Counted from the stretch's first letter, positions 1 to 8,784 are shown. The stretch: DNA of 64,000 bases from Bacillus sp. 7884-1 (GCF_002272245.1 NZ_NPDD01000129.1:1-64000); one strand, 5' to 3'. Translations and numbers: made by a program. Notes: a model not told the origin generated them from the sequence alone.

Positions 1-16
1 GGAACCGTCCCCATGG
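1..16. repeat. Right arm of a palindromic REP-like repeat, cut by the window edge
   Basis: The first bases read GGAACCGTCCCCATGG, the right arm of the palindrome seen complete at six other places in the first 32 kb. The left arm lies outside the window. Confidence 0.7.
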
Positions 17-37
17 ACTCGTTAGGAGGAATGCATT

Positions 38-406
38 GTGAAAATGGAACATGTGGGGATTATGGTTAATGATATGGACGAGTCTTTAGCGTTCTATCAA
101 AACATCCTCGGTTTAGAGTTAAGAAATAGAGAGTGGTTAAATGACAGTATTGAGCTTGCCTTTTTATTTTTTCCAGAGCAGCCGAGTGTAGAGGTTGAAC
201 TTGTCTACGGCGGCCCGGTCGAAAACGAAGGAATCGTGAACCACTTGGCCTTTACTGTTGAAAACATTGAAGCTGAGCTCGTACGCTTTAAAGAAGCAGG
301 CGTCAAATTAATAGATGAAGAACCTCGAAGCATTTTAAATGGTACAGTAAAAATCGCCTTTTTCCAAGGTCCGAATGGTGAGAAGCTAGAACTAGTAGAA
401 AGATAA
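38..406 (+). CDS. VOC family protein (glyoxalase/bleomycin-resistance fold)
   Basis: The 122-residue protein starts MKMEHVGIMVNDMDESLAFY, the usual beta-alpha opening of the vicinal oxygen chelate fold. It ends in the typical FFQGPNGEKLELVE strand, with a metal-ligand-type Glu, and has a mid-protein VNHLAFTVENIEAE segment. One VOC domain of about 120 residues is the normal lactoylglutathione-lyase-like length, so it probably works as a dimer. The GTG start at 38 is preceded by AGGAGGA at 24-30 with 7 nt spacing; the ATG at 31 is out of frame. The family includes glyoxalase I, methylmalonyl-CoA epimerase and fosfomycin-resistance enzymes. Nothing here fixes the substrate, so only the fold is called. 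Confidence 0.85.
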   Translation: MKMEHVGIMVNDMDESLAFYQNILGLELRNREWLNDSIELAFLFFPEQPSVEVELVYGGPVENEGIVNHLAFTVENIEAELVRFKEAGVKLIDEEPRSILNGTVKIAFFQGPNGEKLELVER

Positions 407-516
407 GTGAATAGAGCAATAGGAGAACAAAAAAGAGGGGTATTTTCAATCACTAAACTAAGTAAGTGAGTGGTTCGCCGCTCTCTTTTTTTTGTGCTTT
501 TTTCGATCTGAGTGAA

Positions 517-608
517 GTCCGTGGAAGTCCGTGGGGACGGTTCTTGTGGACCAGATTAAACAAAAAAAGCCAGAAGAACCGTCCCCATGTCCCCCCATGT
601 CCCCCATG
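517..608. repeat. Palindromic REP-like repeat, copy 1
   Basis: The left arm GTGGGGACGGTTCTTGTGG (531-549) is mirrored by AGAAGAACCGTCCCCAT (about 572-588). Short tandem reiterations of GTCCGTGG precede it and ATGTCCCCCC follows it. It lies between the VOC gene and the first ger operon. Confidence 0.85.
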
Positions 609-658
609 CATAGGTTTTGCTCCTAAGATGAATAATATGGAAAAAAGGATATTGATAC

Positions 659-1747
659 ATGCAGAATACGTTAAGATTTATTTCTATCGTGTACACCATT
701 TTGCTTTCTGTGGGCTTGTTTGCACATGTGGAGATCATTCCTTTCCTGTTAACGACAGCGAAAAGAGATTCTTGGATTAGTATCCTCGTAACGATTATCA
801 TTCTACCTTTATGGATTTACGTTCTATACAAGATTATCGCGATTGTAAACAAACGTTCCATCATACAGCTATTAAAGGATAATGGGAGCAAGCTTAGTTA
901 TTACCTCCTGCTATTACCATTAGCCATTTATATGCTGATTGATGCTTTTGTGACGGCGCAGGATATCATTTATTGGTCACAATTGAGCTACATGCAAGGA
1001 TTTAACAGTTTTACACTGGCTCTTGTCTTACTCATTTTCTGTTTGCTATGTACGGAGTCTGGCTTGTTTTCCATTGGGCTCTTAAGCAGTATTCTTTGTC
1101 CCATCGTCATTTTTTTAGGATTTTTTATTTCGTTTGCCAATATGAAGAAAAAGTATTATGAACTGTTATTCCCATTGTTTACGGATGGCTATTTACCAAT
1201 GACGAAGGGGCTCCTATATACTTCTTTACCCATCTTAGAGTTATTTATCATCATTTTTTTAACTCCGGTATTACAAAAGGCTGTTTCAAGAAAGCAATTA
1301 TTCGTTGTTGGTTTATTAATCATAGGGTTAACGCTAGGACCTACGATGGCAGCGATTGTTGAGTTTGGACCTGAGCAGGCTTCTGATTATCGATATCCCG
1401 CTTATGAAGAGTGGCGCTTAATTTCCATTGGCCGATATTTTTCTCATGCGGATTTTTTTGCGATTTATCAGTGGCTTTCAGGTGGAGTGATAAGAATCAG
1501 TTTATTTGTATTCATCGCCTCTCGAATTCTTACGAAAGGAATGGCGAATGTAAAAATAGTAAGGATCCTATACGGTATCATTTTTATCGCTTGTATTTAT
1601 CCATTTGATCAAAGTACATTCTCTACCATTATCTATGGATATTTCAGACCTCTGTCGTTCTTTTTATTAACCATACAAATCTCAATCTTGGCGTTATTTG
1701 TTGTGAAGAATAAACAGAAGTGGTCAGGAGGCAGGATCGAATCATGA
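659..1747 (+). CDS. Spore germination permease, GerAB family
   Basis: A 362-residue very hydrophobic protein with about ten membrane segments, the size and pattern of the GerAB/GerBB/GerKB subunit (APC superfamily fold). In known receptors this subunit binds the germinant in the inner membrane of the spore. The start MQNTLRFISIVYTILLSVGL and the late ISILALFVVKNK segment fit the family. It is the first gene of a B-A-C operon. Its TGA stop at 1745-1747 overlaps the ATG of the next gene at 1744 (ATGA), which implies translational coupling. The usual order in Bacillus is A-B-C, so this order is a variant. The germinant cannot be inferred. The partner GerAA is frameshifted, so this receptor may not work. 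Confidence 0.88.
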   Translation: MQNTLRFISIVYTILLSVGLFAHVEIIPFLLTTAKRDSWISILVTIIILPLWIYVLYKIIAIVNKRSIIQLLKDNGSKLSYYLLLLPLAIYMLIDAFVTAQDIIYWSQLSYMQGFNSFTLALVLLIFCLLCTESGLFSIGLLSSILCPIVIFLGFFISFANMKKKYYELLFPLFTDGYLPMTKGLLYTSLPILELFIIIFLTPVLQKAVSRKQLFVVGLLIIGLTLGPTMAAIVEFGPEQASDYRYPAYEEWRLISIGRYFSHADFFAIYQWLSGGVIRISLFVFIASRILTKGMANVKIVRILYGIIFIACIYPFDQSTFSTIIYGYFRPLSFFLLTIQISILALFVVKNKQKWSGGRIES

Positions 1748-2184
1748 ATGAACATCTTTTCTCTTTTGAAAACCTGCAGAAGCTTTTCAACCATTCATCG
1801 GATATTGAAGTCAAAGAGGAGCATTCTGAGGGGAAATCCTCCATTTTTGTCTATTGTAAACCCTTAAGTGATACTAGTCTGATTCCCTCGTTTGTATTGC
1901 CCTCTATGGAAACTTCCAGCTCCATTTATCAATCTTTACAGATGGAGGTTATGAGTAAAAAGGAAGTCGATGCTGAAAAAATAGAGGAAGCAATTTTTTC
2001 AGGGAAGCTAATGGTGGTATCACCTGGAGATAAGATTATTTTTTATGATATTAGTAAATCTCCCACAAGACAGCCGGATGAGTCGGTGGCAGAGGTTTCC
2101 GTTCGTGGACCGAAGGATGGATTTGTTGAGGATATTACGACAAACCTTGGACTAATCCGCAAAAGGTTAAGACGAAATCTTTAG
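1744..2184 (+). CDS. Spore germination protein GerAA family, N-terminal part (split by frameshift)
   Basis: About 146 residues matching the N-terminal cytoplasmic part of GerA-type proteins, including the family signature VRGPKDGFVEDITTNLGLIR near the end. In the intact paralogue at 32601-34169 the equivalent VRGPREGFTEDVRTNTVLIR is followed directly by the rest of the protein. Here the frame ends at TAG 2182-2184, and the continuation lies one frame back in the next entry. Together the two parts make about 470 residues, normal for GerAA. The shift is what a single-base deletion near 2165-2180 would give. No classic slippery heptamer is visible. The ATG at 1744 is preceded by AGGAGG at 1726-1731 and overlaps the gerAB stop. 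Confidence 0.8.
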   Translation: MNEHLFSFENLQKLFNHSSDIEVKEEHSEGKSSIFVYCKPLSDTSLIPSFVLPSMETSSSIYQSLQMEVMSKKEVDAEKIEEAIFSGKLMVVSPGDKIIFYDISKSPTRQPDESVAEVSVRGPKDGFVEDITTNLGLIRKRLRRNL

Positions 2185-3155
2185 TGGTAGAAGATTACAC
2201 GATCGGCAAAAGAACGAATACAAGAATTTCTCTCCTTTATATAAAGGATATTATAAATGGTGAGATTCTAAGAGATATACAAGGACGTCTTACGGCTTTA
2301 GACATTGATATACTAACAAGCACATCTATGCTGATGGAACATATTTTGGATAATAAATTTACGCTTATTCCTCTAATTGACTATACAGGTAGGGCTGACT
2401 TCGTCGCGGAAGCCGTCAATCAAGGGAGGTTTGCCATTATCGTGGATGGAGCGCCGACAGCGTTGATTGCACCGGTCAATTTGTCTTTTCTTTTTAAGAC
2501 CCCTGAAGATGTTAATACGAGTTTTTATTATGCTTCAATGGAAAGAACCCTGCGTATTCTTGGTTTATTTACAACGACTTTTCTGCCTGGCTTTTATACG
2601 GCATTAATCACACATAATGTAGGGCAATTACCCCTCCCGCTCATTGCAACGATCACGGTTTCGAGATTAGGATTGCCATTTTCACCATTAATTGAAGTCT
2701 TACTCATGCTCGTCATGTTTGAGTTATTTAAAGAAGGGGGGGCACGCTTGCCAAAGGGAATTGGACAAACCGTTGCCGTTCTTGGAGGATTGATTATAGG
2801 TGATGCAGCCATTCGCGGTGGTATTACAGCACCGACCATGCTGGTTGTTGTTGGGGTTACAGCCATTTCTAGCTTTACTCTTGTTAATCAGTCTCTATCA
2901 GGTAACATTTTTCTCTTAAGAGTGTTCGTCCTACTCTTTAGCTACTTTATGGGGATTTATGGTTTTTTCATCAGCCTCATGTTCGTTTTTCTATATTTAA
3001 CAAGGTTGAGGTCCTTTGGGGTTCCTTTATTAGCGGATATCTCTTCGCCAAAAGGTAAAGATATCCTCTATACTTTTTTCCGCATTCCGTTTTCATTCAT
3101 GAAAAAACGGAATGCAGCTTTACATAATAAAGATGGCACGAGATCAGGTGAATAA
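2184..3155 (+). CDS. Spore germination protein GerAA family, C-terminal membrane part (split by frameshift)
   Basis: This 323-residue reading frame carries the second cytoplasmic subdomain (IGKRTNTRISLLYIKDI, then IVDGAPTALIAPVNLSFLF) and the C-terminal membrane domain of a GerA-type protein, with the conserved RLPKGIGQTVAVLGGLIIG. Homology extends upstream of the nominal GTG at 2184: the same frame reads KSLVVEDY just before it. The GTG is therefore probably not a natural start, and no ribosome binding site precedes it. TAGTG overlaps the stop of the N-terminal half, so coupled re-initiation as a two-part protein is possible, but a damaged gerAA (or a sequencing error) is simpler. Confidence 0.8.
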   Translation: MVEDYTIGKRTNTRISLLYIKDIINGEILRDIQGRLTALDIDILTSTSMLMEHILDNKFTLIPLIDYTGRADFVAEAVNQGRFAIIVDGAPTALIAPVNLSFLFKTPEDVNTSFYYASMERTLRILGLFTTTFLPGFYTALITHNVGQLPLPLIATITVSRLGLPFSPLIEVLLMLVMFELFKEGGARLPKGIGQTVAVLGGLIIGDAAIRGGITAPTMLVVVGVTAISSFTLVNQSLSGNIFLLRVFVLLFSYFMGIYGFFISLMFVFLYLTRLRSFGVPLLADISSPKGKDILYTFFRIPFSFMKKRNAALHNKDGTRSGE

Positions 3156-4316
3156 ATGAGAAAATTTTTATACATGATCTGTATTCTTACTGTTTTAACG
3201 GGTTGTGCTAAAATTCATGAAATTCAATTCCATGCCTATGCAGTCGGGATTGGAATTGACTATCAGAATGATGAATATCACGTGGTACTCCAGTTCCTAG
3301 ATTTTTCAAATGTTGCCAAAACCGATCAAGGGAAAAGTGACCAGCCTGGCATTGTTTGGCTTGGCGAAGGAAAAGGAAAAACCGTTGAAGATGCGATTAA
3401 TAAGATCTACCAGGGTATTCAAATTCCAGTAAATTACGACCAGTTAAGTGTATTTATTTTTGGAAAGTCTTTATTAGAAAACAGATTGAGTAGAACCGTA
3501 GAGGCGTTAGATACGAATTTCAATATCCGCCTAACGGGCTGGGTTTACGGTACGGAGGAACCGGTTGAAAAGATTTTTACCACGAAGGTTCCGTTTAATT
3601 ATGCCTATACAAACGCTAGGATTGTTCAGCCAGAATACATGCAGCAGCAAGATTCTTCTATTCCAGCTTTGTCGCTGCAAGGACTTGTTTACCAACTACA
3701 TGAACCAACCAAAACGATATTAGTGCCAAGTATATCTACAAATGATGCCATCATCTTGAAGGATCAAGATAAATTGCCTGTGACCATTTTTAATGGTGCT
3801 TATCTTTTGAAAGGGGAAAAATTGAAGGGGCACTTAACGGAAAAGGATCTTGAGGGTTTTATTCGGGTGAATAACAAATCAGTTCGGTCACCCGTCACTT
3901 TTAGTGAAAAAAATGCAGGCGAGGATGCATTGGTTCAAATCGAATTATTGAACCCAAAGATGAAAAGAAAGGTGAAGAAAGATCAAAATGGGGTACAGAT
4001 TGGTTTAGATATAAAAATCTCTGCCATTGTTAGAGAATCAAGCAAAGGGATTCTCGCCCCAAGCGTCAAGAGACAGATTCAAGAAGACATACGTAAAGAA
4101 GTATATGCTGCCTATTTAAAAAGTCAAAAAATCGGCGGGGATATTTATCAATTTGAGGACTATCTATACCGATTTATGCACGATGATTGGAAGTCGCTTC
4201 AAACCAGCAGGAAATTCCCCACATTAAATAAAAATGACATCCATGTGGACATTGCACCATTAAAAAGCATAAATAAAATCAATGCTGGGTTCGATACGCT
4301 GCTTAATAATAAGTGA
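3156..4316 (+). CDS. Spore germination lipoprotein, GerAC family
   Basis: The 386-residue protein begins with a lipoprotein signal, MRKFLYMICILTVLTGCAKI, whose lipobox LTGC marks Cys16 as the lipidated residue. The mature part shows the GerAC pattern: an N-terminal domain opening with AYAVGIGIDYQNDEYHV, and a C-terminal Ger(x)C domain with amphipathic helices (RQIQEDIRKEVYAAYLKSQK). Length is typical (370-400). GerAC subunits sit on the outer face of the spore inner membrane and complete the A/B/C receptor. The ATG follows the gerAA stop by one base, and AGGTGA at the end of gerAA serves as ribosome binding site. It closes the operon; a repeat and then a terminator follow. Confidence 0.92.
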   Translation: MRKFLYMICILTVLTGCAKIHEIQFHAYAVGIGIDYQNDEYHVVLQFLDFSNVAKTDQGKSDQPGIVWLGEGKGKTVEDAINKIYQGIQIPVNYDQLSVFIFGKSLLENRLSRTVEALDTNFNIRLTGWVYGTEEPVEKIFTTKVPFNYAYTNARIVQPEYMQQQDSSIPALSLQGLVYQLHEPTKTILVPSISTNDAIILKDQDKLPVTIFNGAYLLKGEKLKGHLTEKDLEGFIRVNNKSVRSPVTFSEKNAGEDALVQIELLNPKMKRKVKKDQNGVQIGLDIKISAIVRESSKGILAPSVKRQIQEDIRKEVYAAYLKSQKIGGDIYQFEDYLYRFMHDDWKSLQTSRKFPTLNKNDIHVDIAPLKSINKINAGFDTLLNNK

Positions 4317-4325
4317 GACAGATGA

Positions 4326-4420
4326 GACAGGGGGAAGGACAGGGGGACGGTTCTTGTGGTCATGTTTAGATATAATTGCCAGGAGAACCGTCCCCATGTC
4401 CCCCCCCATGTCCCCCTTTA
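4326..4420. repeat. Palindromic REP-like repeat, copy 2
   Basis: GGGGGACGGTTCTTGTGG (from 4342) pairs with AGGAGAACCGTCCCCAT (about 4381-4397). Runs of ACAGGGGGA lie before it and ATGTCCCCCC after it. It lies between the stop of gerAC and the operon terminator, so it is probably transcribed. Confidence 0.85.
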
Positions 4421-4422
4421 GT

Positions 4423-4456
4423 CCTCTACCATATTAATGGTAGAGGTCTTTTGTTT
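4423..4456 (+). terminator. Intrinsic terminator of the first ger operon
   Basis: CCTCTACCAT (4423-4432), loop ATTA and ATGGTAGAGG (4437-4446) form a perfect 10-bp stem followed by TCTTTTGTTT. Confidence 0.85.
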
Positions 4457-4654
4457 CATTTGGCCAAATCATAGTGTAGGAGAAAGGAACTGAAATTAGG
4501 AATTGCTAAAAATTGGGTGGAAATTTGAAATGCTTTGTCCATTCACTTCTCATAATCTCCTTCTTACCTGTCCTGCTGTAATAAAATTCAACAAAAAACT
4601 CACAAAACCCTGCAAAGAAATTTTCTTTTTTACAACTATTATAGCATTTGGTGG

Positions 4655-4735
4655 AGACCGTGGGGACGGTTCTTTTGGTCTCAAATGACCATGAGAACCG
4701 TCCCCACGGTCCTCGGTCCCCCACGTCCCCCTGGC
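4655..4735. repeat. Palindromic REP-like repeat, copy 3
   Basis: GACCGTGGGGACGGTTCTTT... pairs with ...GAGAACCGTCCCCACGGTC. GGTC/GACC pairs flank the loop, and C-rich reiterations follow. Short frames across 4503-4724 overlap this palindrome and are not credible genes. Confidence 0.85.
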
Positions 4736-4752
4736 GTAAATGCTAAGAAAAT

Positions 4753-4785
4753 CTTAAGATTTATATATAGAGTTTTTTAAGATTT
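4753..4785 (+). promoter_or_regulatory. Direct repeat upstream of the response regulator, candidate autoregulatory site
   Basis: CTTAAGATTT (4753-4762) and TTTAAGATTT (4776-4785) form a direct repeat with 23-bp period, about two helix turns, 46 bp before the response regulator start. OmpR-type regulators often bind such direct repeats in their own promoters. The role is inferred. Confidence 0.35.
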
Positions 4786-4830
4786 GATGGGTATGATGAT
4801 TTTAGTAGCAAAAAAGGGGAGATATGATTC

Positions 4831-5517
4831 ATGAACATATTGGTTTGTGATGATGATAAGGCAATTGTGGATGCGATTGGAATTTACTTGGAGAATGAAG
4901 GTTATCAAGTGTTTAAGGCTTTTGATGGCATTGAGGCTATCGAAATCATCGATCATCAGGAGATTCATCTTATTATTATGGATATCATGATGCCAAGGAT
5001 GGATGGAATTCGAGCTACGATGAAGATTAGAGAGGATAATAAAATACCAGTGATCATGCTTTCAGCCAAATCTGAGGATTACGATAAAATTTTAGGATTA
5101 AATATTGGAGCAGATGACTATATCACCAAGCCGTTTAATCCATTAGAGCTCATCGCAAGAGTTAAATCACAGCTTAGAAGATATACATCTTTTGGAGGGC
5201 TTGAAACCAAGAGTAATGTCTATCAAACGGGCGGACTCATGGTCGATGATGAAAGTAAAACGATTACCGTTGATGGAGAGATTGTCCATCTGACACCGGT
5301 ACAATATAAAATTGTAAGGCTTCTGACTGCCAACGCCGGAAGGGTTTTCTCCATCGAGGAGATTTATGAGAAGGTATGGAATGAAGCGGCTTTTAGTCCG
5401 GAAAATACGGTTACTGTTCATATCAGAAAAATTAGAGAGAAAATAGAAATCAATCCAAAAGAGCCAAAATATTTGAAGGTGGTGTGGGGAGTTGGATATA
5501 AAGTTGAAAAAATATAG
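4831..5517 (+). CDS. OmpR/PhoB-type response regulator
   Basis: A 228-residue two-domain regulator. The receiver domain (1-120) has the acidic pocket VCDDD, the phosphoacceptor Asp51 in IIMDIMMP, Ser/Thr in MLSAKSE and Lys in YITKPFNP. The C-terminal winged helix (about 130-228) has VHLTPVQYKIVRLLTANAGR and ends in VVWGVGYKVE. It is VanR-like in overall sequence. AGGGGAGA precedes the ATG. The start of the kinase gene overlaps its 3' end by 26 bases, so the two are one operon. The target genes are unknown; the direct repeat just upstream suggests autoregulation. Confidence 0.93.
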   Translation: MNILVCDDDKAIVDAIGIYLENEGYQVFKAFDGIEAIEIIDHQEIHLIIMDIMMPRMDGIRATMKIREDNKIPVIMLSAKSEDYDKILGLNIGADDYITKPFNPLELIARVKSQLRRYTSFGGLETKSNVYQTGGLMVDDESKTITVDGEIVHLTPVQYKIVRLLTANAGRVFSIEEIYEKVWNEAAFSPENTVTVHIRKIREKIEINPKEPKYLKVVWGVGYKVEKI

Positions 5518-7564
5518 TCACTCGATTACAACAAAAATTATCGTTTTTATGATCATGATTACCTGTTTTACAGGTGTCATTAAAGCATTTGTTGATGTTG
5601 AGGAAGTAAATGGTGGCGACCTTGGTATCGTTTTTGAAGAAAACTACTTTTTAAGCCAGGCATATGTGCGGGAAACGGAGAGTATTGTTAGCAATCTAAC
5701 GAGACTTCTTGGGGAGTATAAGAGTGAGGAACATATTTTAAATGGCGGGAGTATTACGGAGGAAGAATTAAGAGCCGAAGAGGACCCCTTATTTTCAGAC
5801 TTCATGTATCAATCCAAAAGTTATAATCCAAATGCTAGTGAAGCGGAAAACTATGAAAAGTTTAAAACCGAATATGCCGATAAAATCGCGAAGGCAAGGG
5901 ATAGGCTGATAAAAAATGATTTAAGGGAATACCATTTACTAGTGCAGAGCCTAGAAGAGGTTGAGGCGCCAATGTATTATGCAAGTGATGGTGTGAATGA
6001 GTATACAAACACCAGTACAGCAAGAGAAAGGTTTAAAACGTATCCTTCCTATATGATGTTTGAGGAATATAAGAGAGACATATATCCAAAAGAAATAATT
6101 GAGAATGAACATTTCTATTGGATATCAGAAAGAATAGATGAGCTAGATCCGGAAGGCCATGTTGTTTCGATTGCTTTTACAAAGGGATTTTTAGATGAGA
6201 AAATAGAAGAATGGAAAGAAAATAAAGTCATTATTAAGGCTGTTTTTTACCGATTATTAGCGTTCTTAACAGGATTTATTTTTTCGTTTGTTTATCTGGT
6301 GCTTGTAACCGGAAGAAAGTCATTTAAGGATGAAGAGCTGCGCATGCATGCAGTTGATAAATTATATGTTGATTTGAATATCCTGCTTGGTATGGGTCTA
6401 TTAATTATTTGGGTTGTTATGTTGGATGAGTTCACTTCCCCAAACATCGAGAAAATGGTGATTCCGATTACGATCCCGATTGCGGCAGCAGTGTTCGTGC
6501 TGATTCTATCGCTCGTGAAGCATTTCAAGAATGGGACGTTCTTCAGGCATACGTTTATTTATCGAATGTTCAGTAGGCTGTTTCAATTTGTAAAAAATGT
6601 TTATGATAGCGGTAGTGTTGGGGTAAAGACGGTATTGATTGTCATTGGGTATCCGATAGTGGTTGTGGCAACGTTTTTTATATTCCCGATAACCTTGGGT
6701 CTGGCAGCATGGATTGCTTTTAGGAGAGTTAAGTCATTTCAGGCCATTAAAGAAGGGGTAGAGAAGATAAAAGATGGAGATATTCATCATACCATTGATG
6801 TGGGGGGAAAAGGAGAGTTCGCGAGACTAGCCGCTAATATCAACAGCATCACCGATGGGTTAAATAAGGCAGTTGATAGCGAATTGAAAAGTGAGCGGTT
6901 AAAAACGGAGCTCATCACCAATGTATCTCATGATATCAGAACGCCTTTAACCTCGATTATCACCTATGTGGATTTATTGAAGAAGGAAAAGCTTCCATTA
7001 AAGGCAGAGGAATATGTCGAAGTACTGGATCAAAAGTCCAAAAGGTTAAAAATCCTGACCGATGATTTATTTGAAGCGGCTAAGGCTTCCAGCGGAAGTA
7101 TTCCGGTTCAATTGGAGCGTATCGATATTGTCTCATTAATCACCCAGGGACTTGGGGAAGTCAGTGATAAAATAGAAGATTACGATTTAGCTTTTAAGTT
7201 CAATTATCCTAAGGAAAAGGTATACGTTGCAGCCGATGGAAAATTACTATGGAGATCCATCGAGAACGTCTTATCCAATATATTCAAATATGCCCTCAAA
7301 GGGTCACGGGTGTATATCGATGTCGAGGATTTAGGAAGTGAAGTGCTTCTCACCTTCAAGAACATTTCAGCGTACGAGTTAAATATTTCAGCAGACGAAT
7401 TAATGGAGCGATTTAAAAGAGGCGACGAATCCAGAACAAGTCAAGGCAGCGGATTAGGACTGTCCATTGCAGAAAGCCTCATCGATATCCAAAAAGGGAA
7501 ATTCACCATCCAAGTGGATGGAGACTTGTTTAAGTCGATGATCACTTTACCCAAATATAATTAA
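5492..7564 (+). CDS. Membrane sensor histidine kinase, partner of the preceding regulator
   Basis: A 690-residue kinase. One N-terminal membrane segment (about 12-30) is followed by an extracytoplasmic region of about 220 residues, then four more membrane segments near 253-272, 296-313, 323-343 and 382-407. Next come a HAMP-like linker, the H-box VSHDIRTPLTS with His480, the N-box NVLSNIFKYAL (about 592) and the G-box GSGLGLSIAES (about 651). The multi-membrane middle is more elaborate than a simple two-pass kinase. The TTG start at 5492 has AAGGTGG at 5476-5482 upstream; the in-frame TTG at 5504 is an alternative. The signal is unknown. Confidence 0.9.
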   Translation: MDIKLKKYSHSITTKIIVFMIMITCFTGVIKAFVDVEEVNGGDLGIVFEENYFLSQAYVRETESIVSNLTRLLGEYKSEEHILNGGSITEEELRAEEDPLFSDFMYQSKSYNPNASEAENYEKFKTEYADKIAKARDRLIKNDLREYHLLVQSLEEVEAPMYYASDGVNEYTNTSTARERFKTYPSYMMFEEYKRDIYPKEIIENEHFYWISERIDELDPEGHVVSIAFTKGFLDEKIEEWKENKVIIKAVFYRLLAFLTGFIFSFVYLVLVTGRKSFKDEELRMHAVDKLYVDLNILLGMGLLIIWVVMLDEFTSPNIEKMVIPITIPIAAAVFVLILSLVKHFKNGTFFRHTFIYRMFSRLFQFVKNVYDSGSVGVKTVLIVIGYPIVVVATFFIFPITLGLAAWIAFRRVKSFQAIKEGVEKIKDGDIHHTIDVGGKGEFARLAANINSITDGLNKAVDSELKSERLKTELITNVSHDIRTPLTSIITYVDLLKKEKLPLKAEEYVEVLDQKSKRLKILTDDLFEAAKASSGSIPVQLERIDIVSLITQGLGEVSDKIEDYDLAFKFNYPKEKVYVAADGKLLWRSIENVLSNIFKYALKGSRVYIDVEDLGSEVLLTFKNISAYELNISADELMERFKRGDESRTSQGSGLGLSIAESLIDIQKGKFTIQVDGDLFKSMITLPKYN

Positions 7565-7567
7565 AAA

Positions 7568-7640
7568 GACCGTGGGGACGGTTCTTCTGGTCCAATCTCA
7601 ATTGGACCATGAGAACCGTCCCTGTGGAAACCTGTGGAAA
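7568..7640. repeat. Palindromic REP-like repeat, copy 4
   Basis: GACCGTGGGGACGGTTCTTC pairs with GAGAACCGTCCCTGTGG. The centre TGGTCCAATCTCAATTGGACCA is itself self-complementary. It begins right behind the kinase stop codon. Confidence 0.88.
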
Positions 7641-7671
7641 CAAAAAGCTATAGTAATATTATTTAACAAGC

Positions 7672-7702
7672 GGGCGCTATTCTTTGAAATGGCGCCTTTT
7701 TG
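7672..7702 (+). terminator. Intrinsic terminator of the two-component operon
   Basis: GGGCGCTATT (7672-7681), loop CTTTGA and AATGGCGCC (7688-7696) run into TTTTT. It stands downstream of the kinase gene and repeat copy 4. Confidence 0.75.
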
Positions 7703-7967
7703 TATGGAAAGAAAGACAAGTAACCCTTATGATAGGATTCACTTATAGCAGAAAGGAAAATATCCCCTGAACGATTATCTTCAGCGTTAACAAGAGCTTA
7801 ATACGCTTTAACTCAAAGTTAACATTACCATAAAAAGAAAAATTGTTACTTATTCCTAGTTCAATCTCACTGAAATATTACCCCTAAATTTTTACATAGG
7901 AAAATGAAGCGGGGAGCGTTCCGTTGAGTTAGAATTAAGATCCGTCCCCATGCTTCTCTCTAAGAAA
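7703..7967. other. Gene-free stretch with half a REP-like repeat
   Basis: No credible gene is seen. GATCCGTCCCCATG (about 7939-7952) resembles the right arm of the repeat but has no partner arm, so it may be a decayed copy. Confidence 0.5.
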
Positions 7968-8447
7968 TCATCTGGTTCTATCCTCTTGTTTTACTGCAAT
8001 GATAAAATCAATCTCAATCGGAGTATTACTAGGGAGTTCCGCTACTCCAACAGCTGCACGAGCATGATGTCCTTTCTCGCCAAAAATCTTATATAATAAT
8101 TCAGAAGCAGCATCAAGAACTTTTGATGGTTCAAAAAAACCAGGTGCAGTCTGAACATAGCCTGTTACTTTTAATACTTGTTCAACCTTGTCAAGGCTGC
8201 CAATTGCAGCTTTTAAACTGCTAAGCCCTTTTAGCACACACATCTCTGCTAGTTCCTGAGCTTGTTCAATCGTAACCTCTCTACCTACTTTACCTTGAAA
8301 AGGAACTTCTCCATTTATTCTAGGTACTTGTCCACTAATGTAAGCTACACCTTGATGAATCATTACTGGTACATAATGGTAAAGAGGTGCAGTTGCTTCC
8401 GGTAATTCGATACCTAAATCTTCTAAACGTTGATCTATGTTATTCAA
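7968..8447 (-). CDS. RidA family protein (YjgF/YER057c/UK114)
   Basis: A 159-residue protein of the longer RidA-like class. It shows VAYISGQVPR after the first strand, the conserved Arg in HHARAAVGVAELP, and the closing IEIDFIIAV strand. RidA proteins are trimers that hydrolyse reactive enamine/imine intermediates released by PLP enzymes; paralogues have other deaminase roles. On the minus strand the TTG start has GAGGAG 7-8 nt upstream, which supports the unusual start codon. It is monocistronic, divergent from the small gene at 8617. The substrate of this subgroup is not fixed by sequence. Confidence 0.88.
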   Translation of the reverse strand: MNNIDQRLEDLGIELPEATAPLYHYVPVMIHQGVAYISGQVPRINGEVPFQGKVGREVTIEQAQELAEMCVLKGLSSLKAAIGSLDKVEQVLKVTGYVQTAPGFFEPSKVLDAASELLYKIFGEKGHHARAAVGVAELPSNTPIEIDFIIAVKQEDRTR

Positions 8448-8616
8448 TTTCTTGCTCCTCTCAAAATTGTTTTTTTCATGTAGATTTAAAAAAGTAATTT
8501 ACTCCTTATATTCAAGAGGCGTTGTCAGAAATCCTTCAATTTATCATGTTCAGCATGAATAAAAAAATAACAATTTCTAAAACTAGAATCGATACTTTCT
8601 TAAGGAGGATTAACGA

Positions 8617-8784
8617 ATGACTGACCAAAATCAATCTGCCATTGATCGGGGACGCAACATGACAAAACGTGGGGTTGAAGCAACAGGCGATGCAGCAAAA
8701 AATGTTATTGATACTGTTGAAGATGTTGGAAAAGCAGCAGTTGACCGTATTTCCAATGCCGTAAAGGATGTTACAGCAAGATAA
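8617..8784 (+). CDS. Small LEA-like amphipathic protein, 55 aa
   Basis: The ATG at 8617 is preceded by AAGGAGG at 8603-8609, and the frame runs 55 codons to TAA. The protein starts MTDQNQSAIDRGRNMTKRG and continues as an alanine/aspartate-rich amphipathic helix with reiterated GDAAKNVIDTVEDVGKAA. This resembles late-embryogenesis-abundant-like small hydrophilic proteins, which often go with stress or sporulation in Bacillaceae. No membrane segment or signal is seen. A terminator follows at 8850. I know no specific family name. The strong ribosome binding site, clean frame and terminator make it a real gene. Confidence 0.75.
   Translation: MTDQNQSAIDRGRNMTKRGVEATGDAAKNVIDTVEDVGKAAVDRISNAVKDVTAR

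Noticed and set aside
466-801. Open frames of 80-104 codons on both strands over the first full repeat
   Set aside because: They arise from the palindrome and overlap the real GerAB start; no ribosome binding site or domain.
4503-4724. Two opposed frames of 61-72 codons upstream of the response regulator
   Set aside because: They run through repeat copy 3 and show no family resemblance or ribosome binding site.
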